Positions 14,136 to 28,368 of a DNA stretch of 64,000 nucleotides are shown one piece after another. Each line of letters begins with the position of its first letter. Within the stretch, counting starts at the first letter, position 1. The notes beneath the pieces were generated by a model. That model worked only from the letters and a program-made list of their open reading frames with translations. It was not told the origin of the DNA and searched no databases. Source of the DNA: Otis tarda (taxonomy: Eukaryota; Chordata; Aves; Otidiformes; Otididae); the NCBI GenBank assembly GCA_026413225.1, contig CM048554.1, positions 5,658,001 to 5,722,000 of the forward strand. The letters are read 5' to 3'. The translations under genes and the position numbers were made by a program.

Positions 14136-17100
14136 TGATAAATATCTCACCAAAGATCCTTTTTGTACCTGTCCTTCCTCAAGAAACTGCCTCTTTTGTA
14201 TGAATATTTCATTAACACAATTTTTTCTACAAAGTCTGTGTTTATGCCAGTGAAATCATTATTTAGATTTACTTTAAAATAATCAGATGTCTTCCTTTTT
14301 TCCCCTATTTTGAGTATCTGCATCCACAAGCACACAGACATGTTATAAGAGGATTGACTCAGTATTAACCCTCGTTTCCCTGCTGTAACATTTATTAATA
14401 TCAGTAGGAGCACTTTTTTAATAAGCATGCATATAATAGAGAACATTTTTTAGTGTCTTTTATCAGAGTCACATTCTGAGTGCAGGATACTGACACTGGG
14501 AAGTCTCACGGTGCCTAGGCTGAATGTTGGAGGAGATATCTCTTTTCTGTGTGAACCGCTATTGTCAGAGGATAAAAAGAGCTGTATTGCACACGGAAAG
14601 CTGACTGCCCAGCGTTCTGCCTTGTCTTATTTAAAAGTCCGGTTAAGCGTAGGATACAGGGGAGAGTAAGGCAGAACAGCTCTGTAACTGCTGGTGTAGC
14701 ATGTGGAGAAGACTGACAGACAGCGAGCTGCTGCAGAAGCATCCCTCTCAGGTATGATCACCTCCGTCAGGCGTGCTTTTCAACACAGAATATTACTTTC
14801 TAATTTCTATGGCAGGAAGACACCATTCCCAAGATCTGTTTGAATCCGCAGAATGTTATCTTTGACTCCTCATTCATGCTGCACGCATAGAGGATTTGAC
14901 AAAAACCACCTACCAGTTAATGGCTGCACTTTTAAAAATAATCCCGCTTCCATCGCAGGTGCCGCTGAGGACAGCAGCTGCAGCCAGCAGCTGTGACTGA
15001 GGTGGCAGCCCATGCTGTGCGCCTCTGACAGATGCCAGCATGAACCAGCGATAATGGTACAAACACCAAATGGTTGTTTCAGTGTACCAGTGAAGTAGAA
15101 TATGACCAGACAAGAGAAATTCAGTTGTCTTAAGCTCTGTTCTGCGAAGACAGCCAGACTTAAAAGAGTGGGTCGAAGCCTTCTTTGGGAGCCTAGAGCC
15201 ATAACAGCAGGAGAGAGAGAAACTAAAAATGTTGTCTTCTCCTGATCTATAGACCACATGTTCCTCTGCAACCAGCCTCCCTCTAACTTCTAAAAGAGTA
15301 ACTAACCCATTTAAATTTCCCATCCACATTTACCTTGCCTTTGCAAATGATCCCGTTGCAGAATCTTCTCAATCAGCTGTCCTTCAGGTTATATATGCTG
15401 CTGGCCTTCCTTTGCATTAATCACTGGAGTTCTTTTCTTTTTTTGTTTGGAAACAGCCATGCCGTACGATCGGAAAATGAAGGCACTGAAAATGCAACGC
15501 TGCAAATTAAACACGTGGGTAACGGCTTGTGGCTTCGGCAGTCTGTGTTAACATGTGACAAGAGGGAACAGTAAACTGAGAAAAAGTTCTCCTGTGAATT
15601 CAGTGCCCCCATTATCTCTCCTTCTTTATCCGAAGGGCTGAGGAAACCTTTTTTGTTAGCCAAGACAGCTTGGTGCTTCGGCTTAATTTTCGTTGCCTAA
15701 TTTTAAATACAGATCGTGTCTACAGCGCTGCAATTAATGGATCGCCTAAAGACTTATTATTTCAAACTAATTGATATGTAAGAAAGTTTAAATAACATGC
15801 GATAAGAATTTTTTAGGAATAACTTCTGTAACTAACTCAGAATAATCTTTTTACTGTTTTATAGAGTGGCAGATGACTTAATTATTGACTCACCATCACT
15901 ACGTCTAATGCTTGTCTGTATTTCTATAGTTCTGAATACATTTACATGAGATGGGGAGAAGATGATATTTTATAGTCCTTCTTCTAACAGGTTTTCTGGC
16001 AAGTTAATAATCTCATTCATTTTTGATGCTTGCCTACCATCATTTTGAATACTCCCAAAATTGAAGATAAATTTCTGTATCCTCAACAAAAATGCGCACT
16101 CTGCACATATTTTAAATAGAGCTTCAAACCAAGCAACCGATGTTTTTAAAGTATTCTTTTGCTCCCTCATATAACTTGATCACTTCTGAGAGGCGTTTAT
16201 TTTTCTAGTGTTCATTAAACTTATCTCCAGCTAGATTGTGATCAAAATTGGCATCACAAAATACACTGTAAAGTTGTAAGACCTCTCAAGAACTTTTTAA
16301 TGCTTTTGGAAGATGTCAAGTACCGAAGTAATAATAAAACACCGATAGAGCATTTAAAAGATAAGTTCTTATAATGGAAAGAGGTTTTGTTCTTCTGCCA
16401 ATTTTTTTTTTATTAAATAAGGTTTTGCACGGTACAAAACTTTTCCAGGATAGAAGTTACCGATAGTGATACACATAAATGAAACCAGATTAAAAAGAAA
16501 TCAGAGCTCTAAGGACATCGTGTAATACATTTTGATGGCATGCCTCTCAGTGGAAAAAAAAGCAAAGGACTTAGTGAAGTTCCATGAGATTCATCTCAGT
16601 TCAAGCTTGACCCTCTGGTGAACTGAACTTGGATGTACTGTATTAACTTCAGAAGGGGAGAAGGCAGGGACCAAGTGCAGCACACATTGATGTCAGTAGA
16701 AAAGCTCACTCTGCCTGCAGTAGGCTTGAGATCTGGATGAGGCCCCAGTGTGACCTCCGCGCGCTGTGGCCCGCTGAGATCAGTGGAGAAGGGAGGTACC
16801 AAAGGAACTGAGGTGGTTATAAGTTGTAGTATCCTTTATTTCCCTGTCTCTACTGGCTTCTAGGGAATTTGTATATCACTTTTCCTAGCAACAGGAAGGT
16901 TTGACCACAAAACCCAACTGTGTTGTTGGCAATATCATTAAGAGAGCTGTTCAAGAGGACTTTAGGATGCCCAACTCCACAGCAAGATGAAAAGCATACC
17001 ATAGCGCGGCCTTAAACACACGAGCACTATGACACGCGCATTTTTGTCACCACAGCTCACTGAACATATTCCACCACACTTGAGAAGAGCTGACTGCAGG

Positions 17101-20100
17101 ATCTGTGCGGGCTGGTTGGGTTGCAGCATGCTTAGGGTGGTAGTCCTTCAGCCATACTAAGCAATAAGAGAGCAAAACATCTTCAAAGGTTTCCCTTTTT
17201 CATGGAGCTCAACATAAACCCACATGAGGTTGTACGCAAAGAGAGAGAAAGGTGGGCAGGTCTGGACGCGAGAATGGCATCTGACCTTCTCTGTGGGAGT
17301 TTGTTATCTCTGCCTGGCTGTTCAAGCAGGTTTGGATTTTAAGCAGCAACCTGCTCCTGTTTTCTGGACTCTTTCATGCCTTGCAGTTTCCTTCAATTGC
17401 TAAGACAAGACAGTTGAAAATCGTGAACCTCTGAAACACGGCTTTTGCACTTATCTTTGTGAGTCAGGTCACCTACTGCTATTTGGGAAGGAGAACGTAC
17501 TTCGTGCCATTTTGTGCCAGTGGTTCCTTCATTTGACCAGGTTAGTTTGTGTCTGTGCTTAGATGGTTGTCAGTACTGGAGATCCAAGACCCATCAAAGC
17601 CAATCGCTGTCTTCTTGTAGACTTAAGTGAACTTCGGGTATGCCTTGTGACAGGCATGACTTCAAGCTACTCTGTGCAGCAGTGGGACAGGCTTTGTCTT
17701 GTTTATGCAGCATTATGAAGTTACCTTATATGTCAATTTTGCATTGTGGGATGCTTGCTGGACATCATTGAAATAAAGTTTTCTGCATGGTTCAGTTAAG
17801 CTTGATGGGTAATTAGAGTTACCCAAGTTTGCAATAGTCAGCGTTAATATGACCTTTGAAAAAAATGTTTAAATAAAAAACAACTGAACTGAAATATTAA
17901 TCTCTTGAACTTAATCATGAGGATAGCACCATTAACCTCCCGTTGCATAGTACTGCTTAGTCCAGTAATAGCAGTACAGACGAGAAGAGGAGGTTTTTTT
18001 CCTTTTAAGTTCATTGTGATACCGGGAAGTGAAAACCTTCAGGCTATTTTTAATTAGGTTGAACCTCTGGGCAGTGCTGCTCTTACATTAAGCTATAAAG
18101 TTTTTAAGAGTTGCAGTTAAAATTCCACACTAATTTTGTTCCTTAAGTCAAAAAAAAACCAATCTGTATTGTGTAATAGGGCACGAAGCAATGAGAAGTG
18201 GTGGGTATGTGGATGAAATAATGGTGGAAGTGGAGAGACGGGAAGATAACAGTAATGTATAAACAGAGCAGGCATAAACATCAGACTCTGTGTCCTTAGT
18301 AGCAATGACACCTCTCCATCTGATGTTCATTGTATAATAATGAACGTATACATCAATATAGAAATTTGAATCGAGTCCCAGCTTTTTGTCGTCGTTAAAC
18401 TCAGCCTCAAAACTTTCCTGGCACTTGGAAGTACAAAGGCCAAAATACTGAACCATAATTTCTGGAAGATGGAAAATGAGGGACAGTGGCTCTGTCTCCG
18501 CTGTTAAACTTCTGCAAGGTTCTAAGTAGATTTTTTTTCGTTAGCTTGTTATGTTGGAAAATAATGGGTCGGTCATTAAATTGGCTCATCATCTGGGGAG
18601 AGTCAATGCACATCTCTGCTACCAGTAAAGAGGAAGCCAGATTCATGTTGTTAATGAGTGAGGAAACATTTTGGAGTAGCCTTCGTTGTTACAAGGGATT
18701 ACAGAACTGCAAATACTTGAAAAGATTTTTCAAAGAATCTTCTAAAGCTTTGATCTTTATTCAGAGAGTGCTTGCTTTCTAGTCTAAAAACGTTCATTTT
18801 TAACAGGATATTAACAGAAGGATTGACTCCTAAGTAATTTTCCAAGCAGACTTTTCAATGAGACTCCATCCTGCAGAGGTTTTCTGATGTGAAGAGGTAT
18901 AGGCAGTGCAAGGTAAACTTCAAAGTGCACCACGAGGCTTTATCAGAGTGATTATTTTTTGAGCTGGTGATGCCTTACTTCTAAACCTCCATGCAGTTCC
19001 CTGACAATTATCAATGACATGGAAATTATAGTGAGGCACGTACCTTGAGAAACATGCCTCCTCAAGATACGCAGAGTTCGGTGTATGTTAGGAGCTCTCA
19101 TTACTCTAAACAGGCTTGAGAGCCTGAGGTGAGCAGGAAGGGCAGAGCAGGGTACCGCAGTGAAAGGAGGCGCCAGACTGAATCATAGGATGACTCTGTT
19201 CCTTTTCCATTGAGTAGCACGGTGATGCCGCTAGAGAGAGACAGAGAAATAGATTATTTATTTCCTTTTCATAGCTGTATTTGAGAAGAAACCTCTGTGC
19301 TTGGAGGGAATTTTCTGCAATGCTGGTGGGACCTGTTAAGAGATGTCCTGCCAAGAGTCAGACACACAGGCGACACTGTAATTATCTATTAGCAAGGTGG
19401 ATGGCAGAGACTGAAAAACACTTTGTTAAACTGTATTCAGAGTTCAGTTTAGGCAAGGATCCAAAAGCTATGGTGTGAGTTTCACCACATTTTTTTCAGA
19501 TCTGTACTTCATCAGCTCCTGAGCCCTCACACAGGAGGCCTTAAGCACCTGAAACTTTCTTTTCTTGTCTCTCTCCTCTTTCAAAAATAGCCAGAATCTC
19601 TCGTTCTGCAGGACAGCACCACTTTTAGGCAAAACACGTTACACATAAATTGGCCGCATGGATTCCAGGGCCCCCTGGAGACATCCTGATCGGCTGCCGT
19701 GGTGCTGTGCAGCTCTGAGAGTCTCGCGTTCTCCGGTCCACCCGGGATTTGAAATATTTCTGGAATATATTGTTGCTGTTATAACCTCAAGATGTCATTT
19801 AAAAGGAGTTTCCAAGGGACTGTTGTGACCTCTTGAGCTGAAGTTACAATACTGCTAGTCTTCTGTGCTCTTGGACAGTCAGCTGCCTGTTTCCAGGGTG
19901 CCCTGGAGGCATTGTGGAAGTGGAAAAAAAAGCACTCGTTAAGAAGGTAATGGATGCAGTGATTTTTTTTTCAGTTGTTTGTTTTGAAGACAGTATCCAA
20001 AATATGGACAGCACTTTATAAAAGTACCAATTAAGAAGCCCTATTTGGGCTCTGTCGCTAGAGTTATTTACCCTGGATCCACCCCAATGAACTAAGGGCA

Positions 20101-22871
20101 GTATCTGATGAAAGCTGAGACTTCAGTGGAGTTTCTCTGGATTTATTGCATTGAAACGCAGCATATTCTCTTTTGCTTACAGTGAAGCTAACTTATTCTA
20201 ATGATAATTAAAAAGAGCAGAATCTAGTCTCGAAATGTTATAAATGCTTACAAGGAGGCAATTTTTTTGCCCCATTCATACCAGCTCAAATTATCTTTAT
20301 TCATACGCATCATGAGATGCATAGGTCACGCATTTAAAGAGTCAAAAAAACATCTGACAGCTTAAGAAATTTTATCCACAAAAGGAAACAATTACACAAA
20401 ATAGCCATCAGAAAGAAGAGTGATTCCAAGTATACAGCCTGCAAGGCACAGAGCAGGGCTTTGCATGAGAATAAACTGCTGTACCCGTGAAGAAGGAAGA
20501 AACAAAGTTATTTTGAAGAAAATCCTCCCATAGAATTCAGTACAAGCTATCGCGTTAAAATGCAAGAGAGCTAAAATTACTAATAATAATACAGCTGCTG
20601 GGAGGAAAAGACCACCAGTTCCAGTTTAGGCTTTCACTGTAAGGAGCTTCCCTAACTCAGGAGTTTTCAGCAGAGCTACAGGACAGGCGTATGTATACGT
20701 AATACACATAGAACCTGGGCAACACTGGTGGGCATCTCATCACTCAGACTTTTATTTTTTACCTAGCTCTTGGAATAGATGTTGATTTACTATACGGAAA
20801 GAAGATACGAGTTTCTTTACGAGAGTGTTAAAATCTAGGAGCCCAGGTCCCAGGTTTCTTCCCGGTCCCATTGGTTTAATTGAGGTTGCAGTTAATAGAG
20901 GTGGAGACACGGATTGCTGAAGGCCCTAAGGTTACAGTCGAGTGCCTTGAGACAGCAGATATTAAAGGATTCCTTTGTACGGGGACTTCTTGTACATTAG
21001 GGAGGCATTGCAAATCACCTTTGATTTAACAGGAAGAGACAAAAAGCTGAAACATGAAGTTGAGGGGGAGTATATGAGTAAGGGAAGGTAACTCAGTATA
21101 CAGTTTCTAGACTTTGGCTTGTGAGATGCTTCAGGTGTTACAGTGATTTTTCTCAGGCTTATCTATCTTGCGGCAATTTCTGAAGGAAAGTATGTGGACT
21201 GTGCAACCTGTTGACGTGGGAAGGCAGGGGTGGCAGCAGTGGATCCGTCAAAAATACAGCAACTCCTCAGCTAGGCCAGCTTTGGGAAAAAAAGGATGTG
21301 GAGTGGGACTGGCAGAGCGAAAAGCATGGAAGTGGTGTGTCTCATGTCTGTCATGGTCTGAAAAGTAACCGTTATTTGAAAACACGGTGATGGGCATGCA
21401 CCGAGATTGAGATGTCCTTGTCTGAGGACAGGAATCGTTAATGGGAGCTTTCCAGTCAGCGCGAAGACATTTCCCACACCGGCTGTCGTCTGCCTCCTGC
21501 AATGCTGTTCCCTGCGCTGTCTCTGAGACTGAGTGCCCTTAGGTTTTCTTTAATGATTCCGCACTCCAGCATCTCATGAGACAAAACCTCAGCTGCCTGA
21601 ACAGTTTCATTTCATGCTTAGCTACATTGTCTGTGCGTAGCTATGTTAAGCCCGAATGTTGACACGGTAGCATGTTCCTTTTTGCACTTGCTTGCAGTCA
21701 CTGGGAGAAAAAGAAAGAGAGAGCACTGAGGTGCTCGCTGCACATGTAGAGATGTTAACTCCTTTCCCAGGCCTGCACAAACAGCTTGCCAAGAAACTGC
21801 ATTTCCCAGCTGCTTTCTTTGGCCCATTCTTCCACACGGCAGAGGTGGGTATGTCGCTTTTGGAGAGGTCCTGCAGAGGAGTCCTGGGTTCTCCTCAAAC
21901 CCATAATCCTCACCTCAAGTCACCCCCCGCCGTGGCACGCTGCGTGCTGCAGAGGGGCTGCGGCCATGAGGACAGCTAAGCAGTGGTGACTCCTTTGCCT
22001 CCCCGGCAGAAATGTGCTTAGTGGAGGGAATAACACGGTCCTTAGTAAGAAACTCCTTCTGTTTCCAATTAAACAAAAATTGCTGCCTATAAATCACTTG
22101 ATCCCTGAGCTCTGCTCCTCAATTTCACTCTCCCTGTTATTGAGTCTCCATCTGCTTTTAACAATTCTTGCTACTCATATGTCTTTTAATGCTATATCCC
22201 TCCAGAATGGCTTCCTAATTAAGTAAGCTCTGCAAATGAAAAGCAGCAGAACAGCAGCTCACTTGCTCTCGGTCCCCTTAATCTGGGAGTCCTGTATGTG
22301 CTATTTTGGAAGCTAAATTGAGGTCGCTGACATTATGCATATTTGTTGTCTGATGCAGTCATAACAGCCCCAAATGCTGTATTCAAAATAATCTTTAGGC
22401 ACATGGGTCAAACATTTGCAGGAAGAAAAATAAGTATTTGGAGCTTTAGCAGATTTAGAGAAACAGGGGAGGAGTGAGAAAGGAGCCACAATCTCAGACC
22501 GGTATTTCTGTCGCAATATGCTTTCGCTCACCAGTGAAAAAGATCAGTGTCGCTGGTGTTCACAAAATAAACATTCCCAGTGACGTGCGAAAAGGAAGAT
22601 GGGAACTTTGCTGACCAGAAGTGTCCTGCAGAGGTTGCAGTCCCCCTTTTGTCACAAATCTTGTGGTGACCAGTTATTGCCTCTTGTCGAAATATATTCT
22701 GTGAAATTGCTCAGAAGAAATGAACACAGCTGAGTTTCTCATCAGTAAAACAAAAAGAACAGGTACTGCTTCTGTGGAATTAAATACTCTACTGCATATG
22801 GGTAGTGCCACGTTAATTATGTATTACTAACTAGTATCACACTTCAACCGGTGAATAAATACAATAAACAA

Positions 22872-22886
22872 ATATATATATATATA
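22872..22886. repeat. (AT)n microsatellite
   Basis: Short uninterrupted AT dinucleotide run in the intron. Confidence 0.9.
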
Positions 22887-23230
22887 AAGTCATTATTTTG
22901 ATATTTTGCTGCCCTCTGCCTCAAGGGGAAATAATGCAACTTAAAAATTTTCACATTTGGATTCAGAACTCTGAACTTGTTAAAATCTTTCTACAACCTT
23001 GAGAATAAAGAATTTGCTGTTGGAAATGTCAGACGCTGTTGGAGAAGCCAAACTGTTTAGTCCTCAGAGTGCATTTTTACCTGGATTGTTGGGCCAGGAT
23101 ATTTTGAGTGTTTTTCATTCTTGATTCACTGTATTGTTCAGAGCAAAAATGAATGTGATCAGGAAAACAAAGTATTTATGAATAATACAAAGTAAGATAG
23201 ATTTAAAAGGAGAGATAAACACAAAAGTGC

Positions 23231-23283
23231 CCTTATGGAAAGGCCTTATGGAAAGGCCTTCCACATCTGGCCTTATGGAAAAA
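23231..23283 (+). repeat. 13-base tandem repeat with a third, spaced copy
   Basis: The unit CCTTATGGAAAGG occurs twice in perfect tandem (23231-23243 and 23244-23256). After a 14-base spacer that itself begins with CCTT, a third copy follows at 23271-23283 with its last two bases changed. It looks like a young local slippage duplication. Confidence 0.85.
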
Positions 23284-25105
23284 TTGTAAGTGGAATGGGA
23301 AATCTGAGACTTTAAAAAGTTATATCAATTGGGTCATATCAATTTTTTGCAGTGGAAGAACTTAATCAAAACAAATATGGCTGTAACAAATGTTTTTCAT
23401 TCAGTTAAATTGCATTTTGGAGGATGTATTTTTCACCAAAATGTGTAACCGGTTGTATTTCATACATAACTTTATCAAAACAGTTTTTGTGAAGATTAGT
23501 TCTTTAGATGCTTTCTAAGTGGTCACCCTTCTGTTATTTTTGAGTTGAAAATGTATTTTAAAAAAACATGTGAGCTGGAATGAATCCCAGTCCCTGTGGA
23601 AGTGGGTTGGTTTTACATCAGATAACTAACTGCCTCTGGCATGGGATCTTACATCAGGAGAACGGCGCTACGAGGTCACACCGCCGTGCGGACCAAGCGT
23701 GCGGTGTCTCAAGTTGTACGGGGAAGGAAGAGAGGGGAAAATTGTTTGGAAAACCCTTTCATTACTGACTTCTGGAACGCCGCTTTTAAGATACAACAGG
23801 AAGGAGCAGTAGTGTTCGCATTAACAGCTTCAAAGGTGTTGCTGTGGCAGGAAGGGAGATGGGTTGGACTGGTTTCCCCCACAATTTCCCTTTCCCTTGG
23901 GCTGCCAAAGTGAGGAGGAGGAGGTCAGATGGAAGCGTGCTGCGTATCAGCCAGCTGCGTATCTGCCTCTCGTCTTCAAGCCGTGGAGGCTGGCTGAGGG
24001 TGGATGCAGTAGACTTTCACAAGACACTGGCAACACCACCAGCCCACAGAGGCATTCCCAAATTTCCTATGTGTGTAATAGGGTCACCTTTTAGTCTGCT
24101 GGTTGTTTTTAATGCACATGGTAAGTTCTTCGCTCCTGATACCTCAGGTCCTAGATCCAAATGCCATTTTTGTTTGTGCGGGTACCTACTTCCCGTGCCT
24201 TGACGTACTGCAAAACTTTTCTTAACTTTACTCTACATCTGAAACTTCTGCTGGCTCATTATTAGATTCTTAAACCTCATTAGCCCAGCTTGTTTGCTTT
24301 TCCACAGTTACATTAAAACAATCCTGAAATTTAAAAAAAAAAAAAATATTGTGGAGCAGGAAAGAGGGATGAGGTGTATTTCAGGTACTGAGGAGGCAGA
24401 GGAGTTCAGTATTCAAAGTCTAAACTAAGGGACAAGATAATATGAAACATCATAAATGTGGAATAATTAAGGATTAAGGGGTTTAACACATTTCTTTTAT
24501 TTTTTAATTTTCTAATTTTTTTTAACCTAACCACTCTGTGAACTCCAGCCCTCCTGGTAACTTGTGTTGGCAGCACGTTGCGTTTTTCATGTGATCGTTT
24601 TATTTTTGTTCTTGGTAGAAACAGAAGTTCATTAGATCACATTGCAAGTATGCAGAAGTCTACAGGGGCTTGATCAGGGTAGTCTGAAACGACAATTTCT
24701 ACTTTTGTAAATCTTTATTGATCACAGTTACTATTTTTAATGTTATGGTCACTATTTTAACACTATGTTATGCTATGTTATTTTGGTAGGTTTAATAACA
24801 GCTAGGTATAAATGGTATAAATAGTTTTAATAATACCATCCGTTTCCTTTCCTGAGTGTATTTTCCTTGCTTTTAGCTGAATGACCATATTCATTTTCAC
24901 CTCCCACATTCCAAGGAAGGGTTGCTGAGGCCTTTCCCTGAACGATGACCCTTTTTGGAAAGCGGTTCTAGCCAAGGATGCTGAAGAGCCCTTTGAATTG
25001 AGAGGGAATGTGAGCTGATCAGCTGGGCAGCTGGCTGGCTCTGCTCCCTAAGGCACTGGCTTCGTCGTGTAAAGCCCTGCTCGTTTTCCATCCCTAAGGC
25101 TGTGT

Positions 25106-25134
25106 GGTTCTACTCAAGGTTCTACTCAAGGTTC
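25106..25134 (+). repeat. 12-base tandem duplication
   Basis: The unit GGTTCTACTCAA is repeated twice in perfect tandem, followed by a partial third copy (GGTTC). Confidence 0.85.
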
Positions 25135-25470
25135 AAAGGATACAGTGCCGTTCATCCAGGGCACGAGAGCGTGTGAGCCCAAGCCCCTAGGTCAGCAACA
25201 CTGCCTAGCAGCGGGCTGAAGTCAAGCAGGACCCTCAGGCACGGCTTCCCTGTGGAATCCATTGTTCCTAACCAGAGGCTGGACAGTTGCAATCAAAGCC
25301 TCAACGTACCTCATTGTTCTTTTGAGCAGGACAACTCGGTGGCCCAGCGGTCCACAGCCTGTTCCAAACCTCTGCTGGGGTATGTCTACTTTGATAAGGG
25401 ATCATATAAATGGAGTGGAGGAGAGCCCTTTCAAACCAGTGGCAGCTGGGGATGGCACCTCCTGAGCTTT

Positions 25471-25575
25471 GATCTCTACCTCAGCTTAATTTCTCTCCTT
25501 CCCTCTGTAATTTGGGGATAATAATACTGATAGTTACCTGTTTTGTAAAGCTGATGTGAGTATCAGCTGATGCTT
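25471..25575 (+). mobile_element. MIR-like SINE relic
   Basis: The segment follows the order of the 3' half of mammalian-type MIR: a CCTCAG box, a pyrimidine-rich TTTCTC stretch, CTGTAA, GGGGATAATAATA, TACCT, then a TTGTAAAGCTGATGTGAG block that corresponds to the MIR segment around GTTGTGAGGATTAA. MIR-type elements predate the amniote split and survive only as scattered old copies in birds. The call rests on eye alignment to the remembered consensus. A recent CR1 copy begins about 55 bases downstream. Confidence 0.5.
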
Positions 25576-25631
25576 TTTAACTAGCACTGTTAGGAAAAAA
25601 AAGTAAAGGGTAGCTAGATAGAAACATACAT

Positions 25632-25901
25632 TCTCTTAGGACAAGAGGAATGGCCTCAAGTTGCAGCAGGGGAGGTTTAGGTTGGATATTAGGAAACACT
25701 TCTTCACGGAAAGAGTGGTCAGGCACTGGAACAGGCTGCACAAGGAAATGGTGGAGTCACCATCCCTGGAGGTGTTCAAAGAACCTGTAGATGTGGCACT
25801 CCAGGACATGGTTTAGTACGTGTGGTGGTGTTAGGTCGATGGTTGGACTTGATGATCTTGGAGGTCTCTTCCAACCTTAAGATTCTATGATTCTATGATT
25901 C
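25632..25901 (+). mobile_element. CR1 LINE 3' end (5'-truncated)
   Basis: This matches the CR1 3' region in order: GGCCTCAAGTTGCA, AGGTTTAGGTTGGATATTAGG, CTTCTTCAC, a CATCCCTGGAGGTGTTCA block, GGTTGGACTTGATGATCTT, TCTTCCAACCTTAAG. It terminates in the family-specific octamer repeat ATTCTATG at 25882-25901. CR1 is the dominant avian LINE and mobilises by target-primed reverse transcription, usually leaving 5'-truncated copies like this one. The intact octamer tail and close match suggest one of the younger copies in the window. Confidence 0.93.
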
Positions 25902-28112
25902 AAGAGCCAGAGCTTCTGGACGCAGCCATCAAGAGTGACTAACACATTAATCTCATGTCCCCAAGGATCCCACTGCAAACACGTAACAATGGCACCAAAT
26001 TTTAAAGTATTAACTCATTGCCTGTAAGTAAAGTGCAGGGGAGTGTGATTTACCTGAACAAGAAATAATGTTTCCAACCGCTTGTGGGATAGTAAAGCCG
26101 CATGGAGGTGACATTAATAAGTGGAGTTTTTTGGGGATTAAAGAGAGGACAGAGGATTGGTACAAGGGCAGACAGTGAGATAACAGAAGGAAGAAGGCTG
26201 TTCTGTGTTAATGGGAACAGCAGTCCAGATAATGATCTACCCATCGTCTAATCATCAGTCTCATTTTATCCTCCTTGTCTGGCTCCAAAATCCTAAAAGC
26301 AAGTGTAGGTCACCTTGTTTAGTAGCTAGAGAGCAGAGAAAGCTGGTTAGATGGACTTGTGATGGGAAGCAACCCAAGGGGGCAGGAAACTGAAGAGTAA
26401 GGCCACACTGGGCTGGAGTGTGGTGGGACACTGACTGTGCAGAGAGGTTTTTACTCACGCACACTGACACAGAACTCTGTCGTGCCATCAGCAAGCCAAA
26501 TAAAAGGCATGCATGGCTACTGCCTACTAATGGGAGGGCAGCTTTCATTAGGGAATGAACCATAATGTCCCTGTAAACCCACAGAATATGGTTATCGTTG
26601 TCGTGGGTTTGCAAGGCCCAGGCTTGCTGAGGAAGACTTTGGTAAGGGTTCAGGTCCGGTAGCGGGATGGCTGTGTTGCACCCAGGCTCACCCGTCGTGC
26701 TCTTCATTGCAGCCGGAGTCTTGTGTGATAGCTTGGGGGTCAGGGAATGGGCTTCAAGGTGCTCGTTTGAAGCTCTGTGGGGGGGGAAGGACTGACAGTG
26801 CCTTTGAAATCAAAAAGAAAACTAATTTTTACATGCTGTTGCAGTTTTAATCAACCCTCCTTGTCTACTGTCTGCTCCTTCTCAACTAACTTCAGCCTTC
26901 TCATGATTAGATATCTATATAGACCGCCTCTGGAGACACTGAAGAGAGAGAGGTAGCTCCAGATTCATGTCATTTCTATTAAACGCTTGACTTAGGGGGA
27001 ATTACCCACTGGAGGCGCTTTAGGAGGTGAATATTGGACACAAGTGCTATCTAACAACATGCTTGTGGTTGCAGTGGGTTCAGATAACGTTCAGTTTCTG
27101 AGGGATTTCAAATATTTCTATTGCTCTTAAACCTAATTAAGCAAATCAAGGTTCTGAAGGAAGTTGAGAGCCAGGAGACTTTCTCTGGCTTTTGGTTTTA
27201 CATACCTCTTTCTATACCTGGCGTGCCCAAAATTTACAAATTCAGTAATTCCAGGTACAAAAATGAGGTGGGGAAATGCAGTAGCCCATCTCTGGCTCAG
27301 ACACTCCTATGTAAAGAAATTCATGCCCTTGTATAGAGCTTTTGTCTTCCAGTGCACTAGAACCTTTTGCACAATTCCTAGATTTATAAAAAAATATTGT
27401 ATGCCAAGCTGCCTGTCCCTACAAGAACTTTGTGTGGTGCTCGGGCACTGCTGCAGATCTGCACTGGCAGCCCAGAGCCCGGCTACGAACGCTCCTGAGC
27501 AGGGAAAGGCAACGGCACTTTGCGTGCACGGTGCACAGCGTGCTTGGAGCCTCCTGGCGTGCCCTGCCTCTGCCCTGGCTGCTGTTTCAGATTAACCCAA
27601 GGAATGTTTTGTCCCACATTTGGCGTAAATCTCCCTCTAACTGTGACAGCATCTTTGGGTAATTGTCATAAATAAACAGAAAGATTCATCTTCCCCTCCC
27701 TCCCATTTTTTTTTTTAAGCCAGGCAGGTATTTAGTAGTGAACTTTAACCAAAAGCATGATTGCATCGTGATGGAAGACCTTTTGCCCAGAATGTAATCT
27801 TTGGATTTGCAATACGACTTACATAACTGCCATGCTGCTGTCACTCTGAAGTAAAGACCGGTGCAGGTGTAGCTTCTCAGTGGTTGAGAAGGTCACTGGG
27901 CAGCAGGCATGGAGTCCTGGGGCTGCAGGGCCCCAGTGGTGAGCTGCGCAGTGAGGGATGATCAGCGTCGTTTGTGGGTTTTTCCTGCCAGCCACCCTAT
28001 GGCACTGTTCCTCATGGAAGGTGTACTCGTGGAAGTGTTATCAAAATGAAGACAAAAGGAAGATCCCTTCAAAAAATATTATCTAGACATAAAGCCAGAA
28101 CACAAAGGAAGT

Positions 28113-28368
28113 TTTAAGATAGAAGGTGGTAGATTTAGACTAGATATAAGGAAGAAATTTTTTTACAATTAAGGTGGTAGAACTGTGGCACAGGTTGCCC
28201 AGAGAGGTGGTGGCTGCCCCATCCCTGGAAATGTTCAAGGCCAGGTTGGATGAGGCTCTGAGCAACCTGATCTGGTTGTGAATGTCCCTGCTCCTTGCAG
28301 GGGGGTTGGACTGGATGGGCTTTAAAGGTCCCTTCCAACCCAGACCATCCTGTGATTTTACGATTCTA
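28113..28368 (+). mobile_element. CR1 LINE 3' end (5'-truncated)
   Basis: A second sense-oriented CR1 tail. Recognisable blocks are GGTAGATTTAGACTAGATAT, AGGTTGCCCAGAGAGGTGGT, CCATCCCTGGAAATGTTCAAGGC, a TTGGATGAGGCTCTGAGCAA block, GGGGTTGGACTGGATG and CCCTTCCAACCCA. The terminal octamers are degraded to TGTGATTTTACGATTCT. It belongs to a different CR1 subfamily from the copy at 25632, as shown by the extra GAGGCTCTGAGCAACCTGAT block, which it shares with the minus-strand copy at 48504. Confidence 0.93.
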
